DNA of 5,324 bases from Acidobacteriota bacterium (GTDB taxonomy: Bacteria; Acidobacteriota; Polarisedimenticolia; Gp22-AA2), in assembly GCA_016177515.1 (NCBI GenBank), contig JACOUZ010000087.1, positions 1-5,324 of the forward strand, written 5' to 3'. Below are positions 1-5,324 of this stretch, piece by piece (the stretch's first letter is position 1; each line of letters opens with the position of its first letter). The position numbers and the translations under genes were made by a program. The notes beneath the pieces were generated by a model. That model saw nothing but the letters and a program-made list of their open reading frames with translations, did not search any database and was not told the origin of the DNA.

Positions 1-579
1 CGCCACAGTCGCCTGGTCGGTCCGGCCGAGGCTTCGGAGCGCCAGCGAGAGCTGGTAGAGGGCCGCCTGGTGGCCCGGGCTGAGGTCGGCGGCGCGCTGC
101 AGCGGCTCGATCGTCTCTGCGGCGCGGCCGGACCGGCTCAACGACAGGCCCAGATAGAATTGGGTCCAGGTATCATGCGGATCGAGGCGCGCGACGAGTT
201 CAAACTGCGTGGTGGCCTTGTCGTAGCGGGCGGTCTGGTAGTAGTGGAGGAGCCCCAGCACATAGTGCGCCCTCGGATCCCCGGGATCGGCCCGCAGCGC
301 CGCCTCGAAAGCCCTGGCGGCTCCGAGGTGGTCGCCGCTGTAATGGAGGGCGATACCGAGATTGACCCGGGCGGTGACGTAGCCGTCCCAGCGGGCCAGG
401 GCGGCGCTGAACTCTTCGATCGCCTCTTTCTGGCTGCCGTGGTCCATCAGGGCCACGCCGAGGTTGTTGTGATGATAGGCGGCCGCCCGATCCTCGGATG
501 TCGGCAGCCCGGTGCCGCAGCCGCCGGCACAGGAAGCTAGACACAGGAAGGCGGCCCCCGCCAAGGCGCGCCGGTTCAA
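1..579 (-). CDS. TPR-repeat lipoprotein, TTG start, C-terminus beyond the window edge
   Basis: Reading leftward from a TTG at 579-577 gives 193 codons with no stop before the window edge. The N-terminus is a lipoprotein signal: Asn-Arg-Arg, a short hydrophobic stretch, then the lipobox Leu-Ala-Ser-Cys with the lipidated Cys at residue 17. Five TPR units follow at a regular 34-residue spacing, starting near residues 35, 69, 103, 137 and 171. They show the family pattern, for example NLGVALMDHG, NLGIALHYSG, VLGLLHYYQ and YLGLSLSRSG, each followed by an A-x-x-x-F/L helix and mostly D-P or S-P turns. TPR arrays bind protein partners; no catalytic domain is visible. The start overlaps the stop of the upstream TPR gene by four bases (TTGA), which suggests translational coupling. 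No strong Shine-Dalgarno is present, only a GGGG about 10 bases upstream. The Cys follows the TTG at the right distance for a signal peptide, which supports this start. The partner and exact role are unknown. Confidence 0.85.
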   Translation of the reverse strand, partial: MNRRALAGAAFLCLASCAGGCGTGLPTSEDRAAAYHHNNLGVALMDHGSQKEAIEEFSAALARWDGYVTARVNLGIALHYSGDHLGAARAFEAALRADPGDPRAHYVLGLLHYYQTARYDKATTQFELVARLDPHDTWTQFYLGLSLSRSGRAAETIEPLQRAADLSPGHQAALYQLSLALRSLGRTDQATVA

Positions 580-1442
580 GGCTTGCGGCCCCACAACACC
601 GCGAGATCGGTGTCCACGACAATCCCCAGGCCCCGCGTCTCGTCGACAAATTCCGTCAAGCCCTCGTCGTCCACGATCGACAGACGCCGGACCAGCCGCT
701 CGTCTCGCCCCAAAAGCGTCTGCGCCTCCGTCCAGACGCGCCGCGCCTCTTCATGCCGCCGGGCCTTCACCAGGGCATCCCCCAGCCCCAGGTAGGGAAG
801 AACGAAATAGGGATTCGGACCCCCCATCGACGTCTTCTGGTGCTGGATGCACTTCTCGAAGGCGTGGACCGAGAGGGGCGCGTGGCCCAGCGCCTTGGGC
901 CAGTAGAGGTGGTTCATCCCGAGCGCATGAAGGGCCGCCCACGTCACCTGATTGTCCCTTGAGCCACCACTCTCGAGGATCCGAGTCAAAAGCCCGATCG
1001 ACTGCTTGGAGAGCTTTCCCTGGCCGACGATCCCCATCATGTGATCGGGCATCTTGTCGACGTAGGCGAGGGCGAGCTGAAGGCGGGGCTCCGGCAGATC
1101 GGTGTGCGCCTCGGTGAGGCTCTCGAAGAAGGCGATGTCGCGGTCGTACCGGCCGAATCGGATGCAGGCCAGGCGCAGGTCGTTGCCGAATCGCAGGTTG
1201 GAGGGGTCGCGCTCGGCCGCGATCTCCAGGTGGGCGAGAGACTCGTCTTGCTCTCCCTGGTCCGCAAGCCGGAGCCCCAGCCAGTGATGCTCCGCCGGCT
1301 CCCCCGTCTGCGCCCCGAGCTTTTCGCGCAGTTTCATGATCTGCCGCGCCTCGCGCACCCCCCGCCACCAAGCGATCCCCGCGGCCGCCCCGGCCAGAAG
1401 GCCGGCCGCCACGAAGAGCATCAGGACGACGCGCCAGCGCAT
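576..1442 (-). CDS. Membrane-anchored TPR protein
   Basis: A complete 288-residue protein. Residues 5-26 form one hydrophobic segment preceded by Arg residues, which fits an N-terminal signal anchor with the rest outside the cytoplasm. Arg/Lys-rich residues 28-41 could form a helical linker. TPR-like helix pairs are seen at about 49-82 (HHWLGLRLADQGEQDESLAHLE), 83-116 and 211-245 (YLGLGDALVKARRHEEARRVW). A less regular helical region at 117-205 contains a Gly-Met-Asn-His-Leu-Tyr-Trp-Pro motif (175-182). The last 40 residues have no recognisable domain. It begins 15 bp after the stop of the CRTAC1-family gene and overlaps the next TPR lipoprotein gene by four bases, so the three are almost certainly one operon. 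No good Shine-Dalgarno is seen, only AGGT about 12 bases upstream, so translation may depend on coupling. A scaffolding or assembly role for its neighbours is inference; no enzyme motif was found. Confidence 0.85.
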   Translation of the reverse strand: MRWRVVLMLFVAAGLLAGAAAGIAWWRGVREARQIMKLREKLGAQTGEPAEHHWLGLRLADQGEQDESLAHLEIAAERDPSNLRFGNDLRLACIRFGRYDRDIAFFESLTEAHTDLPEPRLQLALAYVDKMPDHMMGIVGQGKLSKQSIGLLTRILESGGSRDNQVTWAALHALGMNHLYWPKALGHAPLSVHAFEKCIQHQKTSMGGPNPYFVLPYLGLGDALVKARRHEEARRVWTEAQTLLGRDERLVRRLSIVDDEGLTEFVDETRGLGIVVDTDLAVLWGRKP

Positions 1443-1457
1443 CGGTGGCCGCCGGAC

Positions 1458-3224
1458 CTATGGCATCGCCAGGGTATGGAGGCGGTTGATGGCGGGGTGC
1501 TTCAGCGTCTGCGTCCGGCCGTCCGGCCAGCGGATCTCCACCCGATCGACCTCGGTGCTCCCCCCAAGCCCGAAGTAAGCTCTTCGGTCGCTCTGCGAGG
1601 CGTAGCCGTTCCCCCCGTCAATGTCCCGGATCTGCCTCCGGCCCTCCGCCACCAGCGTGAGCCTCGTGCCGACGCCGCTCGCCCGCCCCGCGATCCGAAA
1701 GCCGATCCATTTTCCCCGGGTATCCGAATCGTTGCGGAAGAGCACGGCCTTCTGATTCTGGTTGACGACGTAAACGTCCAGGTCGCCGTCATTGTCGTAG
1801 TCGAATACGACGAGGCCGCGCCCGTCCCCATCGTGCGCCAGGCCGGCCTCTCCGGCCGTCTCCACGAAGCTCTCCCGCCCCTCGTTGCGGAAGAACCGGT
1901 TCTTCTCGTAGCCCGACAGGCTCCGGTCGCCGATGACAGGCCACTGCCGCGCGTCGGTGGAATCGAAGCCGGGCTCCGTGACGGCGGTGGCCAGGTCAAA
2001 CCAGTACTCCTCGCCGCGGCGCTGCGAGACGAAGCCGTTGACCGTGTAGATGTCGAGATCGCCGTCGAGGTCGCAGTCGAAGAACTTGGCCGCCCACCCC
2101 CACCCTCCGTCGGCCACGCCCGCCTCGGGCGCGATGTCGGTGAAGGAGCCGTCGCCGTTGCTGCGCAGCAGCATGTTTCCTTCCTTGAGGTAGTCCTTCG
2201 TCATGATGTTGGTGACGTAAAGGTCCAGCCAGCCGTCGTTGTTGAAGTCGCCGAACTCGGAGTTCATCCCCTTGCGCGTGTCCACTCCGATGGCCGCCGC
2301 CGAGACGTCGGTGAAGAGGCCGTTGCCTTCATTGCGGAAGATCTTGTCCGGCCCGAAGTCGTTCGCGACGTGCAGGTCCATGTCGCCGTCGTTGTCGTAG
2401 TCGGCCGCGCCCACGTCGAGCGTCCAGCCGGTGTCGGCCACGCCGGCCTCCTCCGAAACGAGGCGGAAGGTGCCGTCGCCGTTGTTGTGGTAGAGGACGT
2501 TCGCCCCGCCATCCCGGGCGCTCTCGAACGAGTTGTGCATGATCCGCGTGTCGGGCAGATGCCAGAGGTCGATGCTGCGGAAGTAGTTGCCGACGTAAAG
2601 GTCCAGCCACCCATCTCTGTCGTAGTCGAAGAAGATCGCGGCGTTGCCGTTGCCCCGGTCTCCCACCCGGGCCCCGCCGGTCACATCGGTGAAGCGTCCG
2701 TTCCCCTCGTTGCGGAAGAGAAGGTTCCGTCCCCACTTGACGACGTAGAGGTCCTCGTCACCGTCGTTGTCGTAGTCGCCCCAGACGGCGTCCATCGACA
2801 GGCCATCGGTCTCGTTGACGGAGGCCACACCGGCGGCGGCCGCGACGTCGGTGAAAGTGCCGTCGCCGTTGTTGTGGTACAGCGCATTGGTGTATCCGCG
2901 GCGCGAGTTGGTGACGTACAGGTCGACGTATCCGTCGCCGTCGTAGTCGCCTGCCGCCGCGGCCGCACCCACCGACGCGAGCCACGGCTCGATGTTCCTC
3001 ACCTTCTCTTCGAAAACGGGCTTGCGGTGCACGAACCCGACCCCCGCCTGATCCGTGACATCGGTGAAAACGGGACGATCGGGGTGGCCGGCCCCCCCAT
3101 GCGTTCCCGGAGCCGATCCACCGGCCCCGGACCCCTCGGGGCCGCCGCAGCCAGTGGTCAGGAGCGTTGCCCAGACTAGGTCGAGAATGGATATCGTCCG
3201 GATACCATTTGGCATTGTGCGCAT
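1458..3224 (-). CDS. CRTAC1-family FG-GAP/VCBS-repeat lipoprotein with C-terminal ASPIC/UnbV domain
   Basis: From the ATG at 3224 the protein has 588 residues. The N-terminus has a short basic and hydrophobic stretch ending in Leu-Thr-Thr-Gly-Cys, with the candidate lipidated Cys at residue 26. A Gly/Ser/Pro-rich linker then leads into the propeller. Seven DxDxDG-type calcium loops start at residues 93, 150, 200, 275, 326, 383 and 475, each followed by a hydrophobic L-Y-V or D-I-Y type strand. Seven F-T-D-V...A-G-V strands precede them. This fits a seven-bladed integrin-like beta-propeller. The C-terminus (about 505-583) matches ASPIC/UnbV: G-N-G-Y-x-S-Q-S, then Y-F-G-L-G, then V-E-I-R-W-P-D-G. 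Such proteins are exported and bind calcium; their ligands are mostly unknown. Start choice: the frame is open up to 3365, but the extra 47 residues are Arg/Pro-rich and would bury the signal sequence. The ATG at 3215 is also possible. Neither start has a clear Shine-Dalgarno. It leads the operon with the two TPR genes. Loop six is unusual in having Cys after the first Asp. Confidence 0.93.
   Translation of the reverse strand: MRTMPNGIRTISILDLVWATLLTTGCGGPEGSGAGGSAPGTHGGAGHPDRPVFTDVTDQAGVGFVHRKPVFEEKVRNIEPWLASVGAAAAAGDYDGDGYVDLYVTNSRRGYTNALYHNNGDGTFTDVAAAAGVASVNETDGLSMDAVWGDYDNDGDEDLYVVKWGRNLLFRNEGNGRFTDVTGGARVGDRGNGNAAIFFDYDRDGWLDLYVGNYFRSIDLWHLPDTRIMHNSFESARDGGANVLYHNNGDGTFRLVSEEAGVADTGWTLDVGAADYDNDGDMDLHVANDFGPDKIFRNEGNGLFTDVSAAAIGVDTRKGMNSEFGDFNNDGWLDLYVTNIMTKDYLKEGNMLLRSNGDGSFTDIAPEAGVADGGWGWAAKFFDCDLDGDLDIYTVNGFVSQRRGEEYWFDLATAVTEPGFDSTDARQWPVIGDRSLSGYEKNRFFRNEGRESFVETAGEAGLAHDGDGRGLVVFDYDNDGDLDVYVVNQNQKAVLFRNDSDTRGKWIGFRIAGRASGVGTRLTLVAEGRRQIRDIDGGNGYASQSDRRAYFGLGGSTEVDRVEIRWPDGRTQTLKHPAINRLHTLAMP
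2470..2492. repeat. Copy A of a 23-bp exact direct repeat inside the propeller gene
   Basis: These 23 bases are identical to 2857-2879. They encode most of the Leu-Tyr-His-Asn-Asn-Gly-Asp-Gly-Thr segment before the fourth calcium loop. Identity at all silent positions suggests recent blade duplication or gene conversion within the gene rather than a mobile repeat. Confidence 0.85.
2857..2879. repeat. Copy B of a 23-bp exact direct repeat inside the propeller gene
   Basis: Exact partner of 2470-2492, offset by 387 bp (129 codons), which is roughly two propeller blades. It encodes the same Leu-Tyr-His-Asn-Asn-Gly-Asp-Gly-Thr segment before the second calcium loop. Confidence 0.85.
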
Positions 3225-3303
3225 CTTAGCCCGGAATCGCGCCCCGGCACTCAAGGGAATCCGCGGGGGAATCCGCCCGGAGAAGTGACGCCGTCTGTGG
3301 CGC

Positions 3304-3324
3304 GGCCGGCGCCCGCGCCCGGCC
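3304..3324. other. GC-only inverted repeat in the spacer upstream of the propeller gene
   Basis: The arms GGCCGG (3304-3309) and CCGGCC (3319-3324) can pair around a 9-base GC loop. The repeat lies downstream of the PD40-tail stop and upstream of the propeller gene, where a terminator or leader hairpin could sit. There is no T-run on either side, and such palindromes arise by chance in GC-rich DNA. The rest of the 3225-3361 spacer shows no convincing promoter. Confidence 0.3.
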
Positions 3325-3361
3325 AGTAGGAGAATCAAGCTGCGATTGCCAGGGTCGGGAG

Positions 3362-3700
3362 TCATGGCTTCGAGAACTCCTCGAGCCAGTTTTCCACGAG
3401 CAGGAGACCACGGTGCGGGTCTTCACTGCGCTCCCGCACGACCAGGAACCTCCCGTCGGCCGCAACGTCGAGCGAGGGTTCCAGGCCCGCATCACCGAAG
3501 GAGAAAAGAGTTCGTGCCGTGCCGAGGGTGAAACAGGTGAATGCCGACGCGCAGAAGGCAGGGGAGATGGAAGTCCTCTTCGCCGGAGTCGGGGGAGAGG
3601 AGGAGGCGCGGATCGCCGCCGGCCGCATCACCCCATCCGACGCCGAGCTGGGGAATGGGGACAGAGAGATACTCCCTGCCGGATAAACCCCGCCGATCTC
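3362..3700 (-). pseudogene. Decayed 3' remnant of a PD40/TolB-like beta-propeller protein (possibly a Ser/Thr kinase C-terminus)
   Basis: The minus-strand frame ending at the TGA 3364-3362 reads, in pieces, LGTARTLFSFGDAG, then SLDVAADGRFLVVRE, then LLLVENWLEEFSKP. This is the usual ending of PD40/TolB-type propellers: an R-x-L-F strand, then Y/F-D-V-x-x-D-G-R-F-L, then a final N-W-F-E-E-L. Proteins with this ending are often fused to Ser/Thr kinases in Acidobacteriota. Further upstream this frame turns into Ser/Pro/Ala-rich noise, while family-like sequence continues in another frame (GREYLSVPIPQLGVGWGD ... LLRVGIHLF). The switch is near 3530-3540, which implies a frameshift. A piece reading EIGGVYPAG near 3685-3710 is back in the first frame, so there may be a second shift. 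No kinase domain and no credible start exist, because the divergent protease gene begins at 3822. The family call rests on the last 60 or so residues. A short intact ORF or a sequencing frameshift cannot be excluded, and the right boundary is approximate. Confidence 0.5.
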
Positions 3701-3807
3701 CGCGTGCCGCGACATGCCTGCGCCGCTGCGTGGATGCCGCGCCGAGGCCCCGAAGCGGATCTTCGAGGTTGCCGTCCCGGACGCCTCGCGGTACTTCTTT
3801 GGAGAAC

Positions 3808-3813
3808 AGGAGG
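3808..3813 (+). promoter_or_regulatory. Strong Shine-Dalgarno for the serine protease gene
   Basis: AGGAGG lies 8 bases before the ATG at 3822. This fixes that ATG as the start rather than the in-frame ATG at 3714, because the codons between them do not form a signal peptide. Confidence 0.85.
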
Positions 3814-3821
3814 CACCCGCC

Positions 3822-4706
3822 ATGAGATCGCTCGCGCCCCGATCCGTTCTCTGCCTGGCCCTCGTCCTCTCCGGCATCACACCGTCCGCCGCCATCACAA
3901 ACGGGCTGCCCGATGGCGGGACGCACCCGAGCGTCGGCCTGATCCTGTACCGCCAGGAGTTCCCCCATCCAGAGCTCGGCACCTACATTGTCAACTGGGG
4001 ATTCTGCTCCGGCACGCTCATCGCTCCGGACGTCTTCCTGACGGCGGCCCACTGTGTTTACGGCGAGGAGCCGAACCTGCCTATCCTCTGGGTCAGTTTC
4101 GACACGAATTATTCGCTCTTCGAGGTCCCGGCCTGGCCGGACTGGCCCGAGCCTGATCCAAATCACCCGCGGGTCCGGGTCCGGAGCATCGTCGTCAGGC
4201 CCGACTTCAGGAACTGGCCGCAAGGAGAAAACGAAGGGAACGCCGACCTCGCCGCGCTGATCCTCGACCTGGCCACGGCCACGGGCCCGCTTCCGGCCCC
4301 CGCGGATCTGGCGCCGGCGGGGATTCTCGATCGTCTGCACGACGCGCACACTCTCCACGGGAGGAAGTTCACGGCGGTCGGCTACGGCCAGGAGATCGAG
4401 TTCGGCGGCGGCCCGCCGGCCTTCACCGATCCCTACGTCCGCCGCGCGGCCGAATCAGAGTTCCTGGCGCTCGGCCCGGCCTACGTCGTCCTGTCGCAGA
4501 ACCTGGCCCGGGATGATGGCGGCACCTGCTACGGCGACTCGGGAGGCCCGAACTTCCTGCGGCTGGATGATGGCAGGGAGGTGATCGCCGCCATCACCGT
4601 GACGGGCGATTCTGTCTGCCGGGCGACCAACGTGGATGCCCGGGTGGACACCGGGAACGCCCGGGCGTTTCTCGCGACCGTGCCGGGGCTCGTCCTGCGC
4701 TGGTGA
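3822..4706 (+). CDS. Secreted chymotrypsin-fold (S1 family) serine protease
   Basis: The protein has 294 residues. Residues 1-24 are a signal peptide: basic start, Leu/Val-rich core, and Ser-Ala-Ala before the likely cut. The mature protein would begin Ile-Thr-Asn-Gly, matching the I-V-G-G start of active trypsin-like enzymes. The catalytic triad is complete: His77 in LTAAHC, Asp142 in NADLAALIL, and Ser240 in CYGDSGGP. Cys62/Cys78 and Cys236/Cys266 match the two conserved disulfides of the fold. The residue six before the catalytic Ser, which sets S1 specificity, is Gly234 rather than Asp, so trypsin-like cleavage after Arg/Lys is not expected; an elastase-like or other preference is more likely. 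It should be exported by Sec and act outside the cytoplasm. It stands alone with its own strong ribosome binding site, divergent from the PD40 remnant. Its physiological substrate is unknown. The family call is firm and the specificity is inference. Confidence 0.93.
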   Translation: MRSLAPRSVLCLALVLSGITPSAAITNGLPDGGTHPSVGLILYRQEFPHPELGTYIVNWGFCSGTLIAPDVFLTAAHCVYGEEPNLPILWVSFDTNYSLFEVPAWPDWPEPDPNHPRVRVRSIVVRPDFRNWPQGENEGNADLAALILDLATATGPLPAPADLAPAGILDRLHDAHTLHGRKFTAVGYGQEIEFGGGPPAFTDPYVRRAAESEFLALGPAYVVLSQNLARDDGGTCYGDSGGPNFLRLDDGREVIAAITVTGDSVCRATNVDARVDTGNARAFLATVPGLVLRW

Positions 4707-4899
4707 GAGGATTGGGAGCATCAATGGCCACGAGACGAGGCGTGAAGACGTTCTCGTCGTCTTCGATGGCAACGACCTGCCACGGGACCCGGACGTCCTC
4801 GGGGAGCCGTTCCTCGAGGTCGTCTACGCGGCACGCAGTGTGGGAGGGGCGGACGCCCGGATCATCGCTGCGGCGAGATCAGGGCAGGCCGGATCGCGC

Positions 4900-4905
4900 T
4901 ACAAT
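4900..4905 (+). promoter_or_regulatory. Possible sigma70-type -10 box upstream of the lipocalin-like gene
   Basis: TACAAT stands out in GC-rich surroundings and matches the TATAAT consensus at five of six positions. At 17-bp spacing the upstream hexamer is GATCAG, which is a poor -35. Transcription from here would give a leader of about 130 bases before the ATG at 5043. Weak support only. Confidence 0.3.
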
Positions 4906-5033
4906 CCCCGGCCAGTAACGGGCGCTCGGCACGCCCGGTTCGAGGGGGCCCTGCCGCCACACGCGCCTTTGGGGCGCGAACTGCCCGGAGTCCCCTGCAA
5001 CTTTCGACCCCGGCGCCCCCACCAGGGCGCCAT

Positions 5034-5038
5034 GGAGG
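5034..5038 (+). promoter_or_regulatory. Shine-Dalgarno for the lipocalin-like gene, closely spaced
   Basis: GGAGG ends 4 bases before the ATG at 5043, slightly closer than usual. The alternative ATG at 5032 overlaps it and meets a stop after seven codons, so 5043 is the start. Confidence 0.7.
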
Positions 5039-5042
5039 CACG

Positions 5043-5324
5043 ATGCGCCACCTGATCGCGTTCGGTCTCGCCTGCGCCGTCCTCGGAGCGGCGCACGCCG
5101 GCTCGCCCGCCGGGGCCCCGCCGGCCGAAAAGGCCTCGGCCCAGCAGACTCCGGAGTTCATGATCAAGAACACGCCGGCGGGCGACGCGGCCCTCGCTAG
5201 GCTGAAGACTCTGGTCGGCGCCTGGACCGGCAAGACCAAGGAAGGCCAGCCGGTCAAGGTGACCTACCGGGCCATCTCCAACGGCACCTGCGTCGAGGAG
5301 ACCATCCACTCCGCCGATGCGACG
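5043..5324 (+). CDS. Secreted lipocalin/calycin-like protein, C-terminus beyond the window edge
   Basis: The first 94 residues are present, with no stop before the window edge. Residues 1-19 are a signal peptide (MRHLIAFGLACAVLGAAHA) with a likely cut after Ala-His-Ala. An Ala/Pro-rich linker runs to about residue 45. The first strands of a beta-barrel then appear: L-K-T-L-V-G-A-W-T-G-K with Trp61, then P-V-K-V-T-Y-R, then I-S-N-G-T-C-V-E-E-T-I. A G-x-W near the start of the barrel, followed by a strand and an S-x-G-x-x-x-x-E-T segment, is typical of small exported lipocalin/calycin-like proteins (DUF1579-type and relatives) that are common and uncharacterised in Acidobacteriota. These are presumed to bind small hydrophobic ligands; the ligand here cannot be told. 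Cys83 is unpaired in the visible part. The family call is moderate because most of the barrel lies outside the window. Confidence 0.8.
   Translation, partial: MRHLIAFGLACAVLGAAHAGSPAGAPPAEKASAQQTPEFMIKNTPAGDAALARLKTLVGAWTGKTKEGQPVKVTYRAISNGTCVEETIHSADAT

Larger units (their letters stand above)
4707..5042. other. Spacer of about 336 bp with no convincing gene
   Basis: No gene can be supported here. A plus-strand reading from 4725 (ATG, with GGGAG 6 bases upstream) gives 64 codons to a TAA at 4917-4919, but it is extremely Ser/Thr/Arg-rich, like a wrong-frame translation. A second plus frame reads EDVLVVFDGNDLPRDPDVLG and the codon-aligned minus frame reads VPWQVVAIEDDENVF. Both have GC-rich third positions, neither has a credible start, and I recognise neither. 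A decayed gene piece is possible. No T-tailed terminator hairpin was seen after the protease stop. The right part carries a possible -10 box and the ribosome binding site of the next gene. Confidence 0.5.

Noticed and set aside
1041..3179. A 712-codon open frame on the plus strand, antisense to the propeller and TPR genes
   Set aside because: It is codon-aligned with the real minus-strand genes, so repeated GAC/GAT codons become long Val/Ile runs. It has no ribosome binding site or recognisable domain, while the minus strand carries seven calcium loops and an ASPIC/UnbV domain.
3769..3797. TTGCCG and TACTTC with 17-bp spacing as a promoter for the protease
   Set aside because: The spacing is right but the -10 match is poor, and transcription would begin almost at the ribosome binding site.
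3413..4156. A 247-codon plus-strand open frame overlapping the protease start
   Set aside because: Arg/Pro/Gly-rich wrong-frame translation with no domain. The protease frame has the strong ribosome binding site, signal peptide and triad.
3492..4358. A 288-codon minus-strand open frame across the protease 5' end
   Set aside because: Most of it is antisense to the clear protease gene. Only its last part (left of about 3700) resembles PD40 sequence, and that is covered by the remnant.
4725..4919. A 64-codon plus-strand ORF with GGGAG upstream
   Set aside because: Ser/Thr/Arg-rich composition typical of an off-frame reading, with no domain or signal peptide.
4862..5309. Two minus-strand open frames of 131 and 136 codons at the right end
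   Set aside because: Both are antisense to the signal peptide and barrel start of the lipocalin-like gene, which has its own ribosome binding site. Neither shows a domain.
1..5324. CRISPR arrays, tRNA/rRNA genes, insertion sequences, attachment sites, retron or similar defence elements
   Set aside because: No regularly spaced repeats outside the propeller gene, no cloverleaf-like sequence, and no transposase or terminal repeats were seen on either strand.

Overview
The window is a GC-rich, densely coded bacterial segment. It holds five genes, one probable gene remnant and no RNA gene, CRISPR array or insertion sequence that I can support. The gene content points to an uncultured Acidobacteriota-like or similar soil or sediment bacterium: a CRTAC1/ASPIC-UnbV propeller lipoprotein next to TPR proteins, the tail of a PD40/TolB-type protein, and a secreted lipocalin-like protein. 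That placement is inference from gene families; nothing here is a taxonomic marker.

Left half (1-3224), minus strand: a tight three-gene unit, read right to left. First is a CRTAC1-family lipoprotein (3224-1458) with seven calcium-binding FG-GAP/VCBS loops and a C-terminal ASPIC/UnbV domain. A TPR protein with an N-terminal membrane anchor follows after 15 bp (1442-576). A TPR lipoprotein then starts on a TTG inside a 4-base TTGA overlap (579) and runs off the left edge. All three carry an export or membrane signal, so they probably work together in the periplasm or at the envelope, with the propeller and the TPR scaffolds as binding surfaces. No enzymatic function can be assigned to the unit.

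Middle (3225-3821): 137 bp upstream of the propeller gene lies the C-terminal tail of a PD40/TolB-like protein of the type often fused to acidobacterial Ser/Thr kinases. It is readable only in pieces that change frame, and its 5' part is missing. It looks like a pseudogene whose 5' end has been replaced by the divergent gene to its right.

Right half (3822-5324), plus strand: a secreted chymotrypsin-fold (S1) serine protease with a full catalytic triad, a strong ribosome binding site and apparently no propeptide. A spacer of about 336 bp with no convincing gene follows, holding a possible TACAAT -10 box. Last is the 5' end of a secreted lipocalin/calycin-like protein, cut by the window edge.
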